54,475 nt of DNA, from positions 1 through 54,475 of the forward strand of contig CALUVM010000014.1 in NCBI GenBank assembly GCA_944324255.1, read 5' to 3'. Under the pieces are notes generated by a model. The model was not told the origin of the DNA and searched no databases. It worked only from the letters and a program-made list of their open reading frames with translations. The translations under genes and the position numbers were made by a program. Of this stretch, positions 43,284 through 51,803 are shown in pieces. Within the stretch, counting starts at the first letter, position 1. The number at the start of each line of letters is the position of its first letter. Source of the DNA: Candidatus Gastranaerophilales bacterium. Its GTDB lineage: Bacteria > Cyanobacteriota > Vampirovibrionia > Gastranaerophilales > Gastranaerophilaceae.

Positions 43284-45377
43284 TTATACGATTATATAGT
43301 TATAAACCTGATTTATTACCTCTCTAAAAGCATTGTGGTTTCCGAAGAAAACATACATTTCAGCTTTGTTTTCACCTATCATCTGCAGCCCCGGAGTTTC
43401 AATCGGCGGCCCTGCCGGAGTTGAACGTGCAGGATTCAGCGGATTGGATATGGTTCCTGTTGCTCTGAGTATTGGCAGCATAAGGTAATTTTTATAAATT
43501 TCATACTGGGTCAGACCTTTGGTTACAACTCCGAGATTGTTTTTGTTTTCATCTATAATCAAACCTCTCTGCATAGGTGCGGTGTTTGTAAATGCCTCTA
43601 ATCCACGTGTTTTAGGAAGATTTTCTCTTATATTGTAATTCGGGTTAAAGTTTCTTTTAATAAGTGTATTCATATCTTCCGAAAATACTTCTTTAATTCT
43701 TTCCGGAAGTTCAAAACAAACTTCAAGAAGGTGATTTTTCTGTGTATTAATCCAATCAAACTCAAGTTTTATAAAGGCAGCTTCTTTGTCCAGTGTTACC
43801 GTAAGCGGGATAATATCCCAAAGCCCTTCAAAATCTATTTTTAGAGAAACTCTGTTTTGACCTTTTAAACCGGCTCTTGAGCGAAGAATCTTAAATTCAT
43901 AGCCTTTATCATTTTCTTTCGGACCGTTATTGTAGCTGTCACCTTCGTCAACAAAATCAATGAGTTTAACAAGAACATTATTAATATAAATATCGCCTTC
44001 CTTTATAACCAGCTTGATTTTAGAATTTTCTATTGAAGTATCTGTAACTTTTAAATCTGAAAGTCCGACGACCGGTAATAGCGCTTGAACTTCGTCAGGC
44101 GGAATGTTTTCAACGGAAACAGTGTAAGTTCCTATTTCCGTATAATCTTCGGTTACAGGGATTCTGCCGGTATCTGTAAGTAAATCTCTTTCAAAACCTT
44201 TATTTGAAGTTATTTTTTCATAACCTTCCTGCGGGTTTGCCGTTTTTAATTCAATTACGCCGGAGAAGGATTCGTTTGAAAGATTAAGAATTTTGTTTTC
44301 TTCTGTTATTTGCTCATCGAGAATTGTTCTTGCAATCTGTAGGATTTTTTTATAGCGCATAATATTTTCCTGATGAACTTCATCTGTTGAGCATCCGCAG
44401 ATGCCGTCATGTGCCTGGTTCTGAAGCAGAAGCTTATAGGCATAATCTAAAACTTTGCCGTATTTATCTTCCGAGTTTTGGAACTTTATAAATCTGGATG
44501 CTAAATCAAGCTGATGTGTACATTCGATATTGTATCTTTTTAAATCGAGTCTTGAAGAATGAACTCCCGGTAATATAAAAGTTTTGGAATTATCTCTTAA
44601 TTCATCATCAAACCTGAATCTTTCAAAATTATTTGCAGTTTTTTTGAAATATTCAAAAGGGGAAGAAAGTTTTATATTATAATCATCTTTTAAAATCTCA
44701 TTGACGGCAAGTATCTGGTCATTAATATCTTTTTCTACCCCCAGATGGTCTGCACCTATAGGTAAAAGTAGATAATTCCCTGATTTTGCAGCAATCATAT
44801 CAAGAGTTTTTTTAAGGATTTCAGCTTTCTTTTCAATATCAGTTTTGATAGAAAATACATCCTGAAAATAGCCTCTTATAAGATTTACGGTATCCATTCC
44901 GCACCATTTAAAATCTGCAGGAAAATCGCCGCAGCCCCTCCATACAATACATTTATCTATTCCGAAATCCCTTAAGATGTCAGGTACATTTTTACTATGT
45001 CCGAATGTATCCGGAAGATAACCGATAAAATCTTCAGAACCAAATTCCCGGGCTTTTTTTAATCCGATTTCTAAGTTCTTTGCAAAACAGGTTTTATCTG
45101 TTAAAAATTCATCAACAAGACAATAAAACGGCCCGATAAAGAGTTTTTTTGAATAGATAAGACTTCTTACGAGTTCTTCTTTTTCCGGTCTTAATTCCAG
45201 ATAATCTTCAAGAGCTGCAGTTTGTCCGTCAAAAAAGAAAGAGGGAATCTTGTTTTGTTCAAGCATTTCCAGCACATTATCAAAAACCCGCAGCAAACGC
45301 ATTCTAAATATTTCAAACTCTCTATACCATTCTCTGTCCCAGTGAGTATGCAGATAGGCTATAACTTGTTTTCTCAT
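43284..45377 (-). CDS. GH38 alpha-mannosidase family protein
   Basis: A 697-residue enzyme when started at 45377; 12 upstream codons to 45413 lack family similarity. The N terminus has H-T-H12-W-D14-R-E-W, with H12 and D14 the zinc ligands. The nucleophile aspartate is in Y-L-P-D-T-F-G-H-S, and the third ligand region Q-N-Q-A-H-D-G-I-C-G-C-S-T-D-E-V-H follows. C-terminal beta-sandwich domains continue to the end. Members cut alpha-mannosides such as mannosylglycerate or N-glycan mannose; no signal peptide, so it acts inside. This suits a gut organism using host or yeast glycan fragments. Confidence 0.93.
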   Translation of the reverse strand: MRKQVIAYLHTHWDREWYREFEIFRMRLLRVFDNVLEMLEQNKIPSFFFDGQTAALEDYLELRPEKEELVRSLIYSKKLFIGPFYCLVDEFLTDKTCFAKNLEIGLKKAREFGSEDFIGYLPDTFGHSKNVPDILRDFGIDKCIVWRGCGDFPADFKWCGMDTVNLIRGYFQDVFSIKTDIEKKAEILKKTLDMIAAKSGNYLLLPIGADHLGVEKDINDQILAVNEILKDDYNIKLSSPFEYFKKTANNFERFRFDDELRDNSKTFILPGVHSSRLDLKRYNIECTHQLDLASRFIKFQNSEDKYGKVLDYAYKLLLQNQAHDGICGCSTDEVHQENIMRYKKILQIARTILDEQITEENKILNLSNESFSGVIELKTANPQEGYEKITSNKGFERDLLTDTGRIPVTEDYTEIGTYTVSVENIPPDEVQALLPVVGLSDLKVTDTSIENSKIKLVIKEGDIYINNVLVKLIDFVDEGDSYNNGPKENDKGYEFKILRSRAGLKGQNRVSLKIDFEGLWDIIPLTVTLDKEAAFIKLEFDWINTQKNHLLEVCFELPERIKEVFSEDMNTLIKRNFNPNYNIRENLPKTRGLEAFTNTAPMQRGLIIDENKNNLGVVTKGLTQYEIYKNYLMLPILRATGTISNPLNPARSTPAGPPIETPGLQMIGENKAEMYVFFGNHNAFREVINQVYNYIIV

Positions 45378-45545
45378 ACAAATTATGATACTCAAAAACC
45401 CTGTCAAGGTCAATTGGCTTCTAGTGTTAATGGAGGATTTTTTTCATATTTTCTAAAGTATAAATATTACGCTGCCGTTTTGCATGTTGACTTTATACAA
45501 AAAAGGATTAATACAAATAAAGATTAACATATAGGAGATTCCGTT

Positions 45546-46853
45546 ATGGGAATGGCAGCATCACAGGCAAGATATTTAGCACTTACGGCAAGAAAAACAA
45601 ATTGCGAATATGAAGGTCAGCAGATTAACCAGGCGAGAACCGCTCTTGCTAACCAGAGTGCAAATTTGTTTAATCAGCTTTTAACACTGGAAGTTCCTGT
45701 TGCTCCAAAAACCACTGATTATACGGAAGTTCAATACTCTTATTCAGATGGAACAAACGAGTCTGTAATTGACAGCTGGCAGCAGCTTTCATCTTCAGAT
45801 CCGAATTACAATTACATTGTTAATCATTATTACTATGCAAATATTTATACAGGTTCTCAAAAGCTTTTAGACAATCCTCAGGTTCAAACTAAAGGCGAGC
45901 TGAGTATTAATGATTTTATGAATCAAAATCCGCAGGTAACATATGATGCAAATAATGATACCTATACGATTACAACAGATGACGGACAGACGAGAACATA
46001 CTCTGCAGTCGGTTCATTAACAATGGATAATAAATTGGAAAATTCCTTGAGGGATTTTGAGGTAGCAATGGATATGGCTACTTCAGAAGGTGCTTTAACT
46101 ACTGATGCCGTATACGGATATCAGGATTCTAACGGCACCTGGCATTTCTTCCTGGAAGATGATATTGCTGAACCAAAGGACTATTCAACAGTTTATAAGC
46201 CTTCTTATGTAGGTAATTCGCCATTAACAGAGCTGGAAAATCTTACTGAAGATCAAGCAGCAGAACTTGCTCAAATTATCAAAGATTTGCCGGATTCTTC
46301 AATGAAAGATTATTTGAGCTTAGATGCTGAAGGTAATTTAGTTTATAACGGCTCAGGTATATATGCGTTTGATATGCAGGGCACAACTTATTATACTACC
46401 GAAGCGGATTTGTATAATAGTATGCAGACCTATGATGAATATGGTAAACCGATTGAAGCACAGCAAAAACTCGCATATTACAATGCTTCTTATATAAAAA
46501 CAAAGATAGAAGAAACAAATCATGCACTTCTTGAAACAGATGATAACGGAAGATTTACTTCTGTTAAGTTTGATGATGACAGTGTTGTATACTCTCTTAA
46601 TACCGAAACTGTAACTGACGAGGATGCATATCAGGATGCAATGAATGAGTATAACTATAAAGTTCAGCAATATGAAAAAACAATTGCTGATATAAATGCA
46701 AGGACTTCAATTATTCAACAGGAAGACAGAACTCTCGAGTTAAGACTTAAACAGCTTGATACAGAGCAAAACGCTCTATCAACAGAAATGGAAGCTGTTA
46801 AGAAAGTTATTAGTGATAACGTTGAATCAACCTTCAAAACGTTCTCCGATTAA
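45546..46853 (+). CDS. Conserved hypothetical protein, 'MAASQARYL' type
   Basis: A 435-residue protein that opens G-M-A-A-S-Q-A-R-Y-L-A-L-T-A-R-K-T-N-C-E-Y, then a helix with Q-Q-I-N-Q-A-R-T-A-L-A-N-Q. The middle is polar and beta-like with several Y-x-Y-x-D patterns, and the C-terminal 70 residues form an amphipathic coiled coil (I-A-D-I-N-A-R-T-S-I-I-Q-Q-E-D...). Coiled helices at both ends with a variable centre are like flagellar or type III axial proteins. I believe related sequences occur in Gastranaerophilales and Elusimicrobia, but function is unknown. SD TAGGAGA precedes the ATG. Confidence 0.72.
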   Translation: MGMAASQARYLALTARKTNCEYEGQQINQARTALANQSANLFNQLLTLEVPVAPKTTDYTEVQYSYSDGTNESVIDSWQQLSSSDPNYNYIVNHYYYANIYTGSQKLLDNPQVQTKGELSINDFMNQNPQVTYDANNDTYTITTDDGQTRTYSAVGSLTMDNKLENSLRDFEVAMDMATSEGALTTDAVYGYQDSNGTWHFFLEDDIAEPKDYSTVYKPSYVGNSPLTELENLTEDQAAELAQIIKDLPDSSMKDYLSLDAEGNLVYNGSGIYAFDMQGTTYYTTEADLYNSMQTYDEYGKPIEAQQKLAYYNASYIKTKIEETNHALLETDDNGRFTSVKFDDDSVVYSLNTETVTDEDAYQDAMNEYNYKVQQYEKTIADINARTSIIQQEDRTLELRLKQLDTEQNALSTEMEAVKKVISDNVESTFKTFSD

Positions 46854-46856
46854 TAG

Positions 46857-47420
46857 TTATACTCCTATTGAAAACAGCACTATTGTTGTAAATACAAGCA
46901 CACTAACGGTGAATCCGATTAGAATTTTTATTACGGGATGGATTCCGAGTACGGCTTCATCTTCAAGTTCAAGCTGTTTAAGAACATTTTTAGAAAAGTC
47001 ATGCTTAGCGTCGGCTTTTGTTTTGCGAAAAGAATCGTTCATGAGCTTTCTGATGTTGTAAGTATCTTCAAGTTCTTTTCGGGCTTTTTTATTGTTTATG
47101 GTAAATTTTTTTATTTTAATATTATCTTCATTAGACAGCTCATTATCTATATAAGCGGATAATTTATTTTGAAAGACTCTGTATTGGCTTGAAATGGGTA
47201 CGTTTGAAACGGAAGAATAAATAACTTCTTCCGGTAAAGATTCATCCTTTCCGATAGAAGTTTTCAAGTCTGTTAGCATGGACTTTATAATTTCATATTT
47301 TGCACGGCAGGCAGGACAAGATTCCAGATGCTCCTCAACTTTTGTTTTTAATATTTTGCTTAAATCATTGTCTATGTAGAATGATATAAGTACATCCATT
47401 TGCGCACAGGTAAGTTTCAT
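46857..47420 (-). CDS. Zinc-finger anti-sigma factor
   Basis: A 187-residue membrane-anchored anti-sigma factor. An N-terminal zinc-binding anti-sigma domain has H-L-E-S-C-P-A-C (HxxxCxxC, about 32-39). A second helical repeat follows (I-D-N-E-L-S-N-E-D near 90), then one C-terminal membrane segment (about 165-185, I-L-I-G-F-T-V-S-V-L-V-F-T-T-I-V). It should sequester the sigma factor encoded 11 bases upstream on the same strand and release it in response to an envelope or redox signal. Confidence 0.88.
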   Translation of the reverse strand: MKLTCAQMDVLISFYIDNDLSKILKTKVEEHLESCPACRAKYEIIKSMLTDLKTSIGKDESLPEEVIYSSVSNVPISSQYRVFQNKLSAYIDNELSNEDNIKIKKFTINNKKARKELEDTYNIRKLMNDSFRKTKADAKHDFSKNVLKQLELEDEAVLGIHPVIKILIGFTVSVLVFTTIVLFSIGV

Positions 47421-47431
47421 TTTTAACTCCT

Positions 47432-48001
47432 TTATATAAATTCTTTAAGTTCTTCTTGCAGTTTGCTTCTTGCTCTGGAAATTCTTGATTTTACTGTTCC
47501 CAGAGTCGTGTTAGTTATTTTTGATATATCCTCATAACTCAAACCTTCATACTCTCGTAAAATTAAAGTTATTCTAAGCGGCTGCGGAAGTGTCATGAGA
47601 GCTGCCTTTATAAGCTTTTCTATCTCCGAAAACAAACATTTCTGTCCCGGTTCACAACCGAGCTTGTCTTTTATTTCATTTAATTTGTTCTCATCATATT
47701 CAAGCAAATTACTTTTATTATTTTTTTTGACATAATCATAAAAAGTGTTTGTTGCAATTTGACTCATCCAGGCTTTAAAACTTTTCGGGTCTTTAAGTGT
47801 TGTTATACCTCTTGCAATTTTTAGAAGAGTTTCCTGGGTCAAATCCGAAATATCTTCTTTTTTGACTGTAAGGTGAGAAAACATTGTATATATATTTTTT
47901 TGTATTCTTCTAATAAGCTCCTCAAGAGCTTTTATATCTCCTTCTTGAGAAAGGCTTATAAGTGTTTCTACGTCCCCCTTTTTATACTTAGTTTTAGACA
48001 T
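47432..48001 (-). CDS. ECF-type RNA polymerase sigma factor
   Basis: A 189-residue sigma-70 family ECF factor. Region 2 (residues about 15-85) has D-I-S-D-L-T-Q-E-T-L-L-K and F-K-A-W-M-S-Q-I-A-T-N-T-F-Y-D-Y. Region 4 (about 130-185) has L-P-Q-P-L-R-I-T-L-I-L-R-E-Y-E-G-L-S-Y-E-D-I-S and G-T-V-K-S-R-I-S-R-A-R. Pairs with the downstream anti-sigma gene. The regulon is unknown. Confidence 0.94.
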   Translation of the reverse strand: MSKTKYKKGDVETLISLSQEGDIKALEELIRRIQKNIYTMFSHLTVKKEDISDLTQETLLKIARGITTLKDPKSFKAWMSQIATNTFYDYVKKNNKSNLLEYDENKLNEIKDKLGCEPGQKCLFSEIEKLIKAALMTLPQPLRITLILREYEGLSYEDISKITNTTLGTVKSRISRARSKLQEELKEFI

Positions 48002-48082
48002 AATTTATTTTGTTGTAAGTTATTGTGAAAAGGTATCCCCTTTGTTATATAATCGGTTAGGTATAATATTTGAGGTTCTTCT

Positions 48083-49087
48083 ATGCAGAGAATAATTGAT
48101 GCAAATTTTAATCGTGCAAGCGAGGGTGCAAGAGTTCTTGAAGAAATTTCAAGATTTGTGCTTGAGGATGAAACACTTTCTGAAAGTTTTAAAAATATAA
48201 GGCATAGTATTAATAAAATCTCTGATAAATACTATAGAGAAAATCTTTTATCCCGTGATAGCGAGAATGATATCGGTTTGAATATTCATAATCCTGATTC
48301 AAGGCATGGGATAGATACAATTTTTAAAGCAAATATAAAAAGGTTGGAAGAGGCTTTAAGAGTTCTTTCTGAGTATACCGCTCTGGGTGAGTTTGAAAAA
48401 ATGCGCTATAAAGTTTATACTCTGGAAAAAATCATGTACTCTAAACTTATCGGTAAATATAGCAAACTTAAACTTAATGATACAAAACTTTATCTGGTTA
48501 CAAACTCTGATAATTTCAGGACGGAAGACGAGTTTCTGAATGCAGTTGCATCAGCTTTGCAGGGAGGAGTGGATATTGTGCAGCTGCGTGAGAAAAAACG
48601 TGATGCTGCTTCAATTCTTGAGCTTGCCAAAAAAGTCAGAATTTTGTGTGATGAATTTAATGCACTATTTATTGTAAATGATAGAGTTGATATTGCGTAT
48701 TTGAGCGGGGCTGATGGAGTACATCTCGGACAGGATGATATAGATCCGGTATCGGCAAGAAAAATTCTTGGAGATAATGCAATAATAGGGATTTCAACAC
48801 ATGCCCCGGAACAGGCAAAAAAAGCTGCTGCTGACGGTGCGGATTATATAGGAGCCGGGCCTGTTTTTACTACTCCTACCAAACCGGGAAGAGCTTCTGT
48901 AGGGTTAGATTACATTCAATGGGTTAGTGAAAATATTGATATTCCTGCTTTTGCAATAGGCGGAATTGATTTAGAAAACGCAGATACTGTTTTAAATACA
49001 GGTATTGCCAGAATTGCTGTTGTTCGTGCAATAATGAACTCTTCTAACCCTAAATCGGCTGCAGAGTGTTTCAAAGCCAAATTATAA
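48083..49087 (+). CDS. thiE: Thiamine-phosphate synthase with N-terminal ThiD2 domain
   Basis: A 334-residue fusion. Residues about 1-125 are a ThiD2-type helical domain (R-I-I-D-A-N-F-N-R-A-S-E-G-A-R-V-L-E-E near 3-21). Residues about 138-334 are ThiE, a TIM barrel that joins HMP-pyrophosphate and thiazole phosphate to thiamine phosphate: Q-L-R-E-K, V-N-D-R-V-D-I-A, G-V-H-L-G-Q-D-D, G-I-S-T-H, G-A-G-P-V-F-T-T-P-T-K. The same fusion is typical of cyanobacteria, which supports the taxonomic guess. There is no TPP riboswitch upstream that I can see. Confidence 0.93.
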   Translation: MQRIIDANFNRASEGARVLEEISRFVLEDETLSESFKNIRHSINKISDKYYRENLLSRDSENDIGLNIHNPDSRHGIDTIFKANIKRLEEALRVLSEYTALGEFEKMRYKVYTLEKIMYSKLIGKYSKLKLNDTKLYLVTNSDNFRTEDEFLNAVASALQGGVDIVQLREKKRDAASILELAKKVRILCDEFNALFIVNDRVDIAYLSGADGVHLGQDDIDPVSARKILGDNAIIGISTHAPEQAKKAAADGADYIGAGPVFTTPTKPGRASVGLDYIQWVSENIDIPAFAIGGIDLENADTVLNTGIARIAVVRAIMNSSNPKSAAECFKAKL

Positions 49088-49400
49088 CTTACAAGGTTAC
49101 AGAGCAAAAGAAAACAGGTCGGTAATATCCTTCCTGTTAAGATTTTACACTAGCCGAAATATAAATAGCAATTTCATTATACAATAGAAATTCTTAAATT
49201 ACAAATAATCTTATAAATAGTTTACGTTTTTCATCAATACCAAAACCTGTTTATAATCTCAAAGTCGCTGACTGAGCAAATTCTGTTTCTAAGCAATCCC
49301 GCAAAGAAATGTTAAATTGTGTAACAATTATATATAAAGTATATACAAATTTGTCAATTTTCTTTACAATAAGGGTTTAATATATATAAGAGGATAAATC
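49088..49400. other. Non-coding gap, nothing recognised
   Basis: This AT-rich 313-base gap between thiE and the next gene holds no open frame of note. TTGTCA at 49351 and AT-rich hexamers near 49376 may be promoter elements, but the spacing is imperfect. No known RNA family was recognised. Confidence 0.5.
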
Positions 49401-49916
49401 ATGGCAGGATATAATTACAATTCTATAGTCAGCAGGCATGAAGCAGAAGCCTTGAAAGAAATGATTTTTAAAAGAGCCAGAGAACGTGCTGAGGCTTTGA
49501 CTAATGATGTGCAGGAAGAATATACAAGTTCTGCCCAGAATGATATCATGGAAATTGCAAGGAATTCTTTTACAGCATCTAAGAATCCTTTTTCTGTAAA
49601 TAATATAAAAGCGGAACCATCTGTTGCACAAAAAACTCCAGAGAAAACCGAACCCGAGCATGTCGGAGAAGAGCAAAAACATGAAATTGGATTCCCTCCG
49701 AGAAAATCCGAACTATCAAAACACGGGCAGAGTCCGTATCAAATTGCAAATAATGGTAATGATATTGTTCAGCATACTATTGAATCAAACATGGACGAAG
49801 CCAGAACCGCTTTAAGCAAGAAACAAAGCTTTATGGGTGCTTTAAACTTTTTAAATGCACAAGCATCTGTCGCACTCATAAAAAGCCGCGGACAGTCATT
49901 TGAAGCCATAGCTTAA
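49401..49916 (+). CDS. Hypothetical soluble protein
   Basis: A 171-residue protein, not recognised. The N-terminal 55 residues are an amphipathic helix rich in Ala, Glu and Arg (K-E-M-I-F-K-R-A-R-E-R-A-E-A-L). A Pro/Glu/Lys-rich disordered middle follows, and a short helical end (A-L-N-F-L-N-A-Q-A-S-V-A-L-I-K-S). No signal or membrane segment. SD AGAGGA precedes the ATG. The next gene downstream is a pilin with its own promoter. Confidence 0.65.
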   Translation: MAGYNYNSIVSRHEAEALKEMIFKRARERAEALTNDVQEEYTSSAQNDIMEIARNSFTASKNPFSVNNIKAEPSVAQKTPEKTEPEHVGEEQKHEIGFPPRKSELSKHGQSPYQIANNGNDIVQHTIESNMDEARTALSKKQSFMGALNFLNAQASVALIKSRGQSFEAIA

Positions 49917-50007
49917 TCTTGTTAAGCTATGTTAAGAAGGTTGAAATAGTATTAATATTCCAACAGAATATTGCCAACTATATTTTTTATCAGTTTTAAT
50001 TACGCTG

Positions 50008-50036
50008 TTGACACAAGATTGATAGTTTGTTAAAAT
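50008..50036 (+). promoter_or_regulatory. Strong sigma-70-type promoter of the pilin gene
   Basis: Perfect -35 TTGACA (50008-50013), a 17-base spacer and TAAAAT (50031-50036). It leaves a leader of about 50 bases with an AGAAAGGAA ribosome binding site, consistent with an abundant product. Confidence 0.8.
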
Positions 50037-50091
50037 GAGAGTGTAGAAATTTAGAAATTAATCATAATGATATAAGAAGAGAAAGGAATTT

Positions 50092-50763
50092 ATGATGAAG
50101 AAGAATGGTTTTACTCTTGCAGAAGTCTTGATCACCTTGGCTATCATCGGTGTAGTAGCTACCATGACATTGCCTGCATTGATGACTAATACTGCAGAGC
50201 AGCAAGCAAAAACAGGACTTAAAAAGGGTATTAATACCTTAACTGAAGCAGGACAAATGAATCAGGCAATTGAAGGATGGGACTATGCTTCTTTGACTAG
50301 TTCCGATACTTCTGAAGTTAATGAATTCTCATTATACGGTCTGTTAGCAAAGAGAGCATCTGTTGATTATTCTAAATCAGGTAACGGTGTTCTTCCGACA
50401 ATTCAAGGTACTGCACCTGGTTCAAGCGACAACTTTGCAGTGTTCTTTAGAGATGGTTCAGCAGTATTGTTTAGTCCTGCCAACACTATAGCAGGTTCAA
50501 ACAACAATACTGAAATTCAGGAAGACAACCTTGTATATGGTGTACCTGTAATTTATGATACAAACGGTTCAAAAGGTCCAAATATTTTATCTAACTGCCA
50601 GGGTGCAGCTCTTGGTGCAGCTGATGATAAGCAGACTGCTGATTCACTTGATGCGCAATGTTCTACAAACAACCGTGTAATCAAAGACCAATTTGGTGTT
50701 AGGTTAAGAGGCGGTTATGCAGTTCCAAACGGTTCTGCTGCTAGATGGGCATTTGAAAACTAA
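50092..50763 (+). CDS. Type IV pilin-like protein
   Basis: A 223-residue prepilin. The N-terminal signal MMKKNG-FTLAEVLITLAIIGVVATM has the canonical Gly at the cleavage site and Glu at +5 of the mature chain (E11). The second ATG at 50095 would serve equally well. The globular part has a Gly/Ser/Asn-rich surface and two or three Cys in the last third that may bridge. A strong own promoter and a terminator suggest a single-gene unit and high expression, so it may be a major pilin. Confidence 0.9.
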   Translation: MMKKNGFTLAEVLITLAIIGVVATMTLPALMTNTAEQQAKTGLKKGINTLTEAGQMNQAIEGWDYASLTSSDTSEVNEFSLYGLLAKRASVDYSKSGNGVLPTIQGTAPGSSDNFAVFFRDGSAVLFSPANTIAGSNNNTEIQEDNLVYGVPVIYDTNGSKGPNILSNCQGAALGAADDKQTADSLDAQCSTNNRVIKDQFGVRLRGGYAVPNGSAARWAFEN

Positions 50764-50782
50764 TTAAAGGTTTTAAAATAAT

Positions 50783-50817
50783 AAAAAAGAGAGGTTTGAA
50801 AGCCTCTCTTTTTTTAT
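50783..50817 (+). terminator. Rho-independent terminator of the pilin gene
   Basis: Stem AAGAGAGGTTT/AAGCCTCTCTT with a short GA-containing loop, followed by a run of T at 50810-50816. Confidence 0.88.
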
Positions 50818-50837
50818 TATTGTTTTGTTTAAATAAA

Positions 50838-50871
50838 ATAAAAGGTTCCTTTAAATACCGGAACCTTTTAT
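50838..50871 (-). terminator. Terminator overlapping the acyltransferase stop codon
   Basis: On the minus strand AAAAGGTTCC and GGAACCTTTT form a 10-bp stem whose loop includes the TAA stop at 50853-50851, followed by ATTTTATTT. The stem's upstream arm is the last codons of the gene. Confidence 0.7.
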
Positions 50872-51684
50872 ATCAATTTTTTTAAGTCTTTGTTCAATTC
50901 TTCTGTACCACTTTAATCTTTGCTGGAAAAGAGTATCATAGCCGTCAAATTTGGCATGACTTATTTCGTAAAACTGTTTGTCACAGAGTTTTTCCAGAGT
51001 ATCACCCAGATATTTTGTATATTCTTTTCTGTCTAATTTCCAGTCTGTAAGCTCAATTAAATCTCCGAATTCAACCAGAACTTCCGGTCTGTTATCTCTT
51101 AAGAACATGTAGTTTACAGCAACCGGAATAAGCTGGACTTTTCCGTATCTTTTTGCAGCTTTTTCGGCAATATAAGTAAGTCCTGTTTGCAGCTCAATAG
51201 GTCTGAAATTAGGCGGTTTAATTATACCTTGAGGGAATATGTACAGAATATTATTTGTATCTCCCAGAATATCTACAGAATACCTTAAAGCTTGCATTGA
51301 AGCTTGCGGGGATTTTTTATTAACGTTAAAGGCTCCGCCCCTTCTTAATAATGGAAAACGATTAAGCTCTTCTACCATTAATCGGATTTCTTTTTTGAGA
51401 AGCCTGTTACAAATATTATAACCGACAATTCCGTCCCACCAGTTTGAATGCGGTGCAAACAATATCATAGGCGCATTTTCATCACGCTTGTTGTAGTTTT
51501 CTATACCCTTGTATCTGAATGCGTAGAATCTGTCTTCAAGCATGCCATAGAAAAACCTGTCCGCAACCCAGAGCCAGAAAGGCGAGGTCTTTGCAGGACA
51601 GAACTTCTCATCTATGTTTCTTAACTTTGTCGGTGGTACTTCCGAGTATAACTCCGCTAAGTTTATCATACCACTATGATACAC
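50851..51684 (-). CDS. PlsC-like lysophospholipid acyltransferase family protein
   Basis: A 277-residue glycerolipid acyltransferase-fold protein. The catalytic H-x4-D box reads H-S-N-W-W-D (about residues 79-84), and the phosphate-binding block is F-P-Q-G-I-I-K-P-P (family F-P-E-G-T). The last 60 residues carry charged helices typical of the family. It may transfer acyl chains to lysophosphatidate or an unusual lipid. In the F-P-x-G motif Gln replaces the usual Glu, so substrate preference may differ. Confidence 0.82.
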   Translation of the reverse strand: MYHSGMINLAELYSEVPPTKLRNIDEKFCPAKTSPFWLWVADRFFYGMLEDRFYAFRYKGIENYNKRDENAPMILFAPHSNWWDGIVGYNICNRLLKKEIRLMVEELNRFPLLRRGGAFNVNKKSPQASMQALRYSVDILGDTNNILYIFPQGIIKPPNFRPIELQTGLTYIAEKAAKRYGKVQLIPVAVNYMFLRDNRPEVLVEFGDLIELTDWKLDRKEYTKYLGDTLEKLCDKQFYEISHAKFDGYDTLFQQRLKWYRRIEQRLKKIDIKGSGI

Positions 51685-51803
51685 TCTTTATGACAGGTTG
51701 TGAACACCTAAAAGTGTTATTTTAATTAATCTTTACATTATAAAATTACCGGTGGACAGCGAGTCGGGCGTTAATAATTGTGAAACGTAATTATGACAAA
51801 TAC

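Noticed and set aside
48002..48082. TPP riboswitch upstream of thiE
   Set aside because: The 81-base gap is too short and lacks the conserved THI-box sequences.
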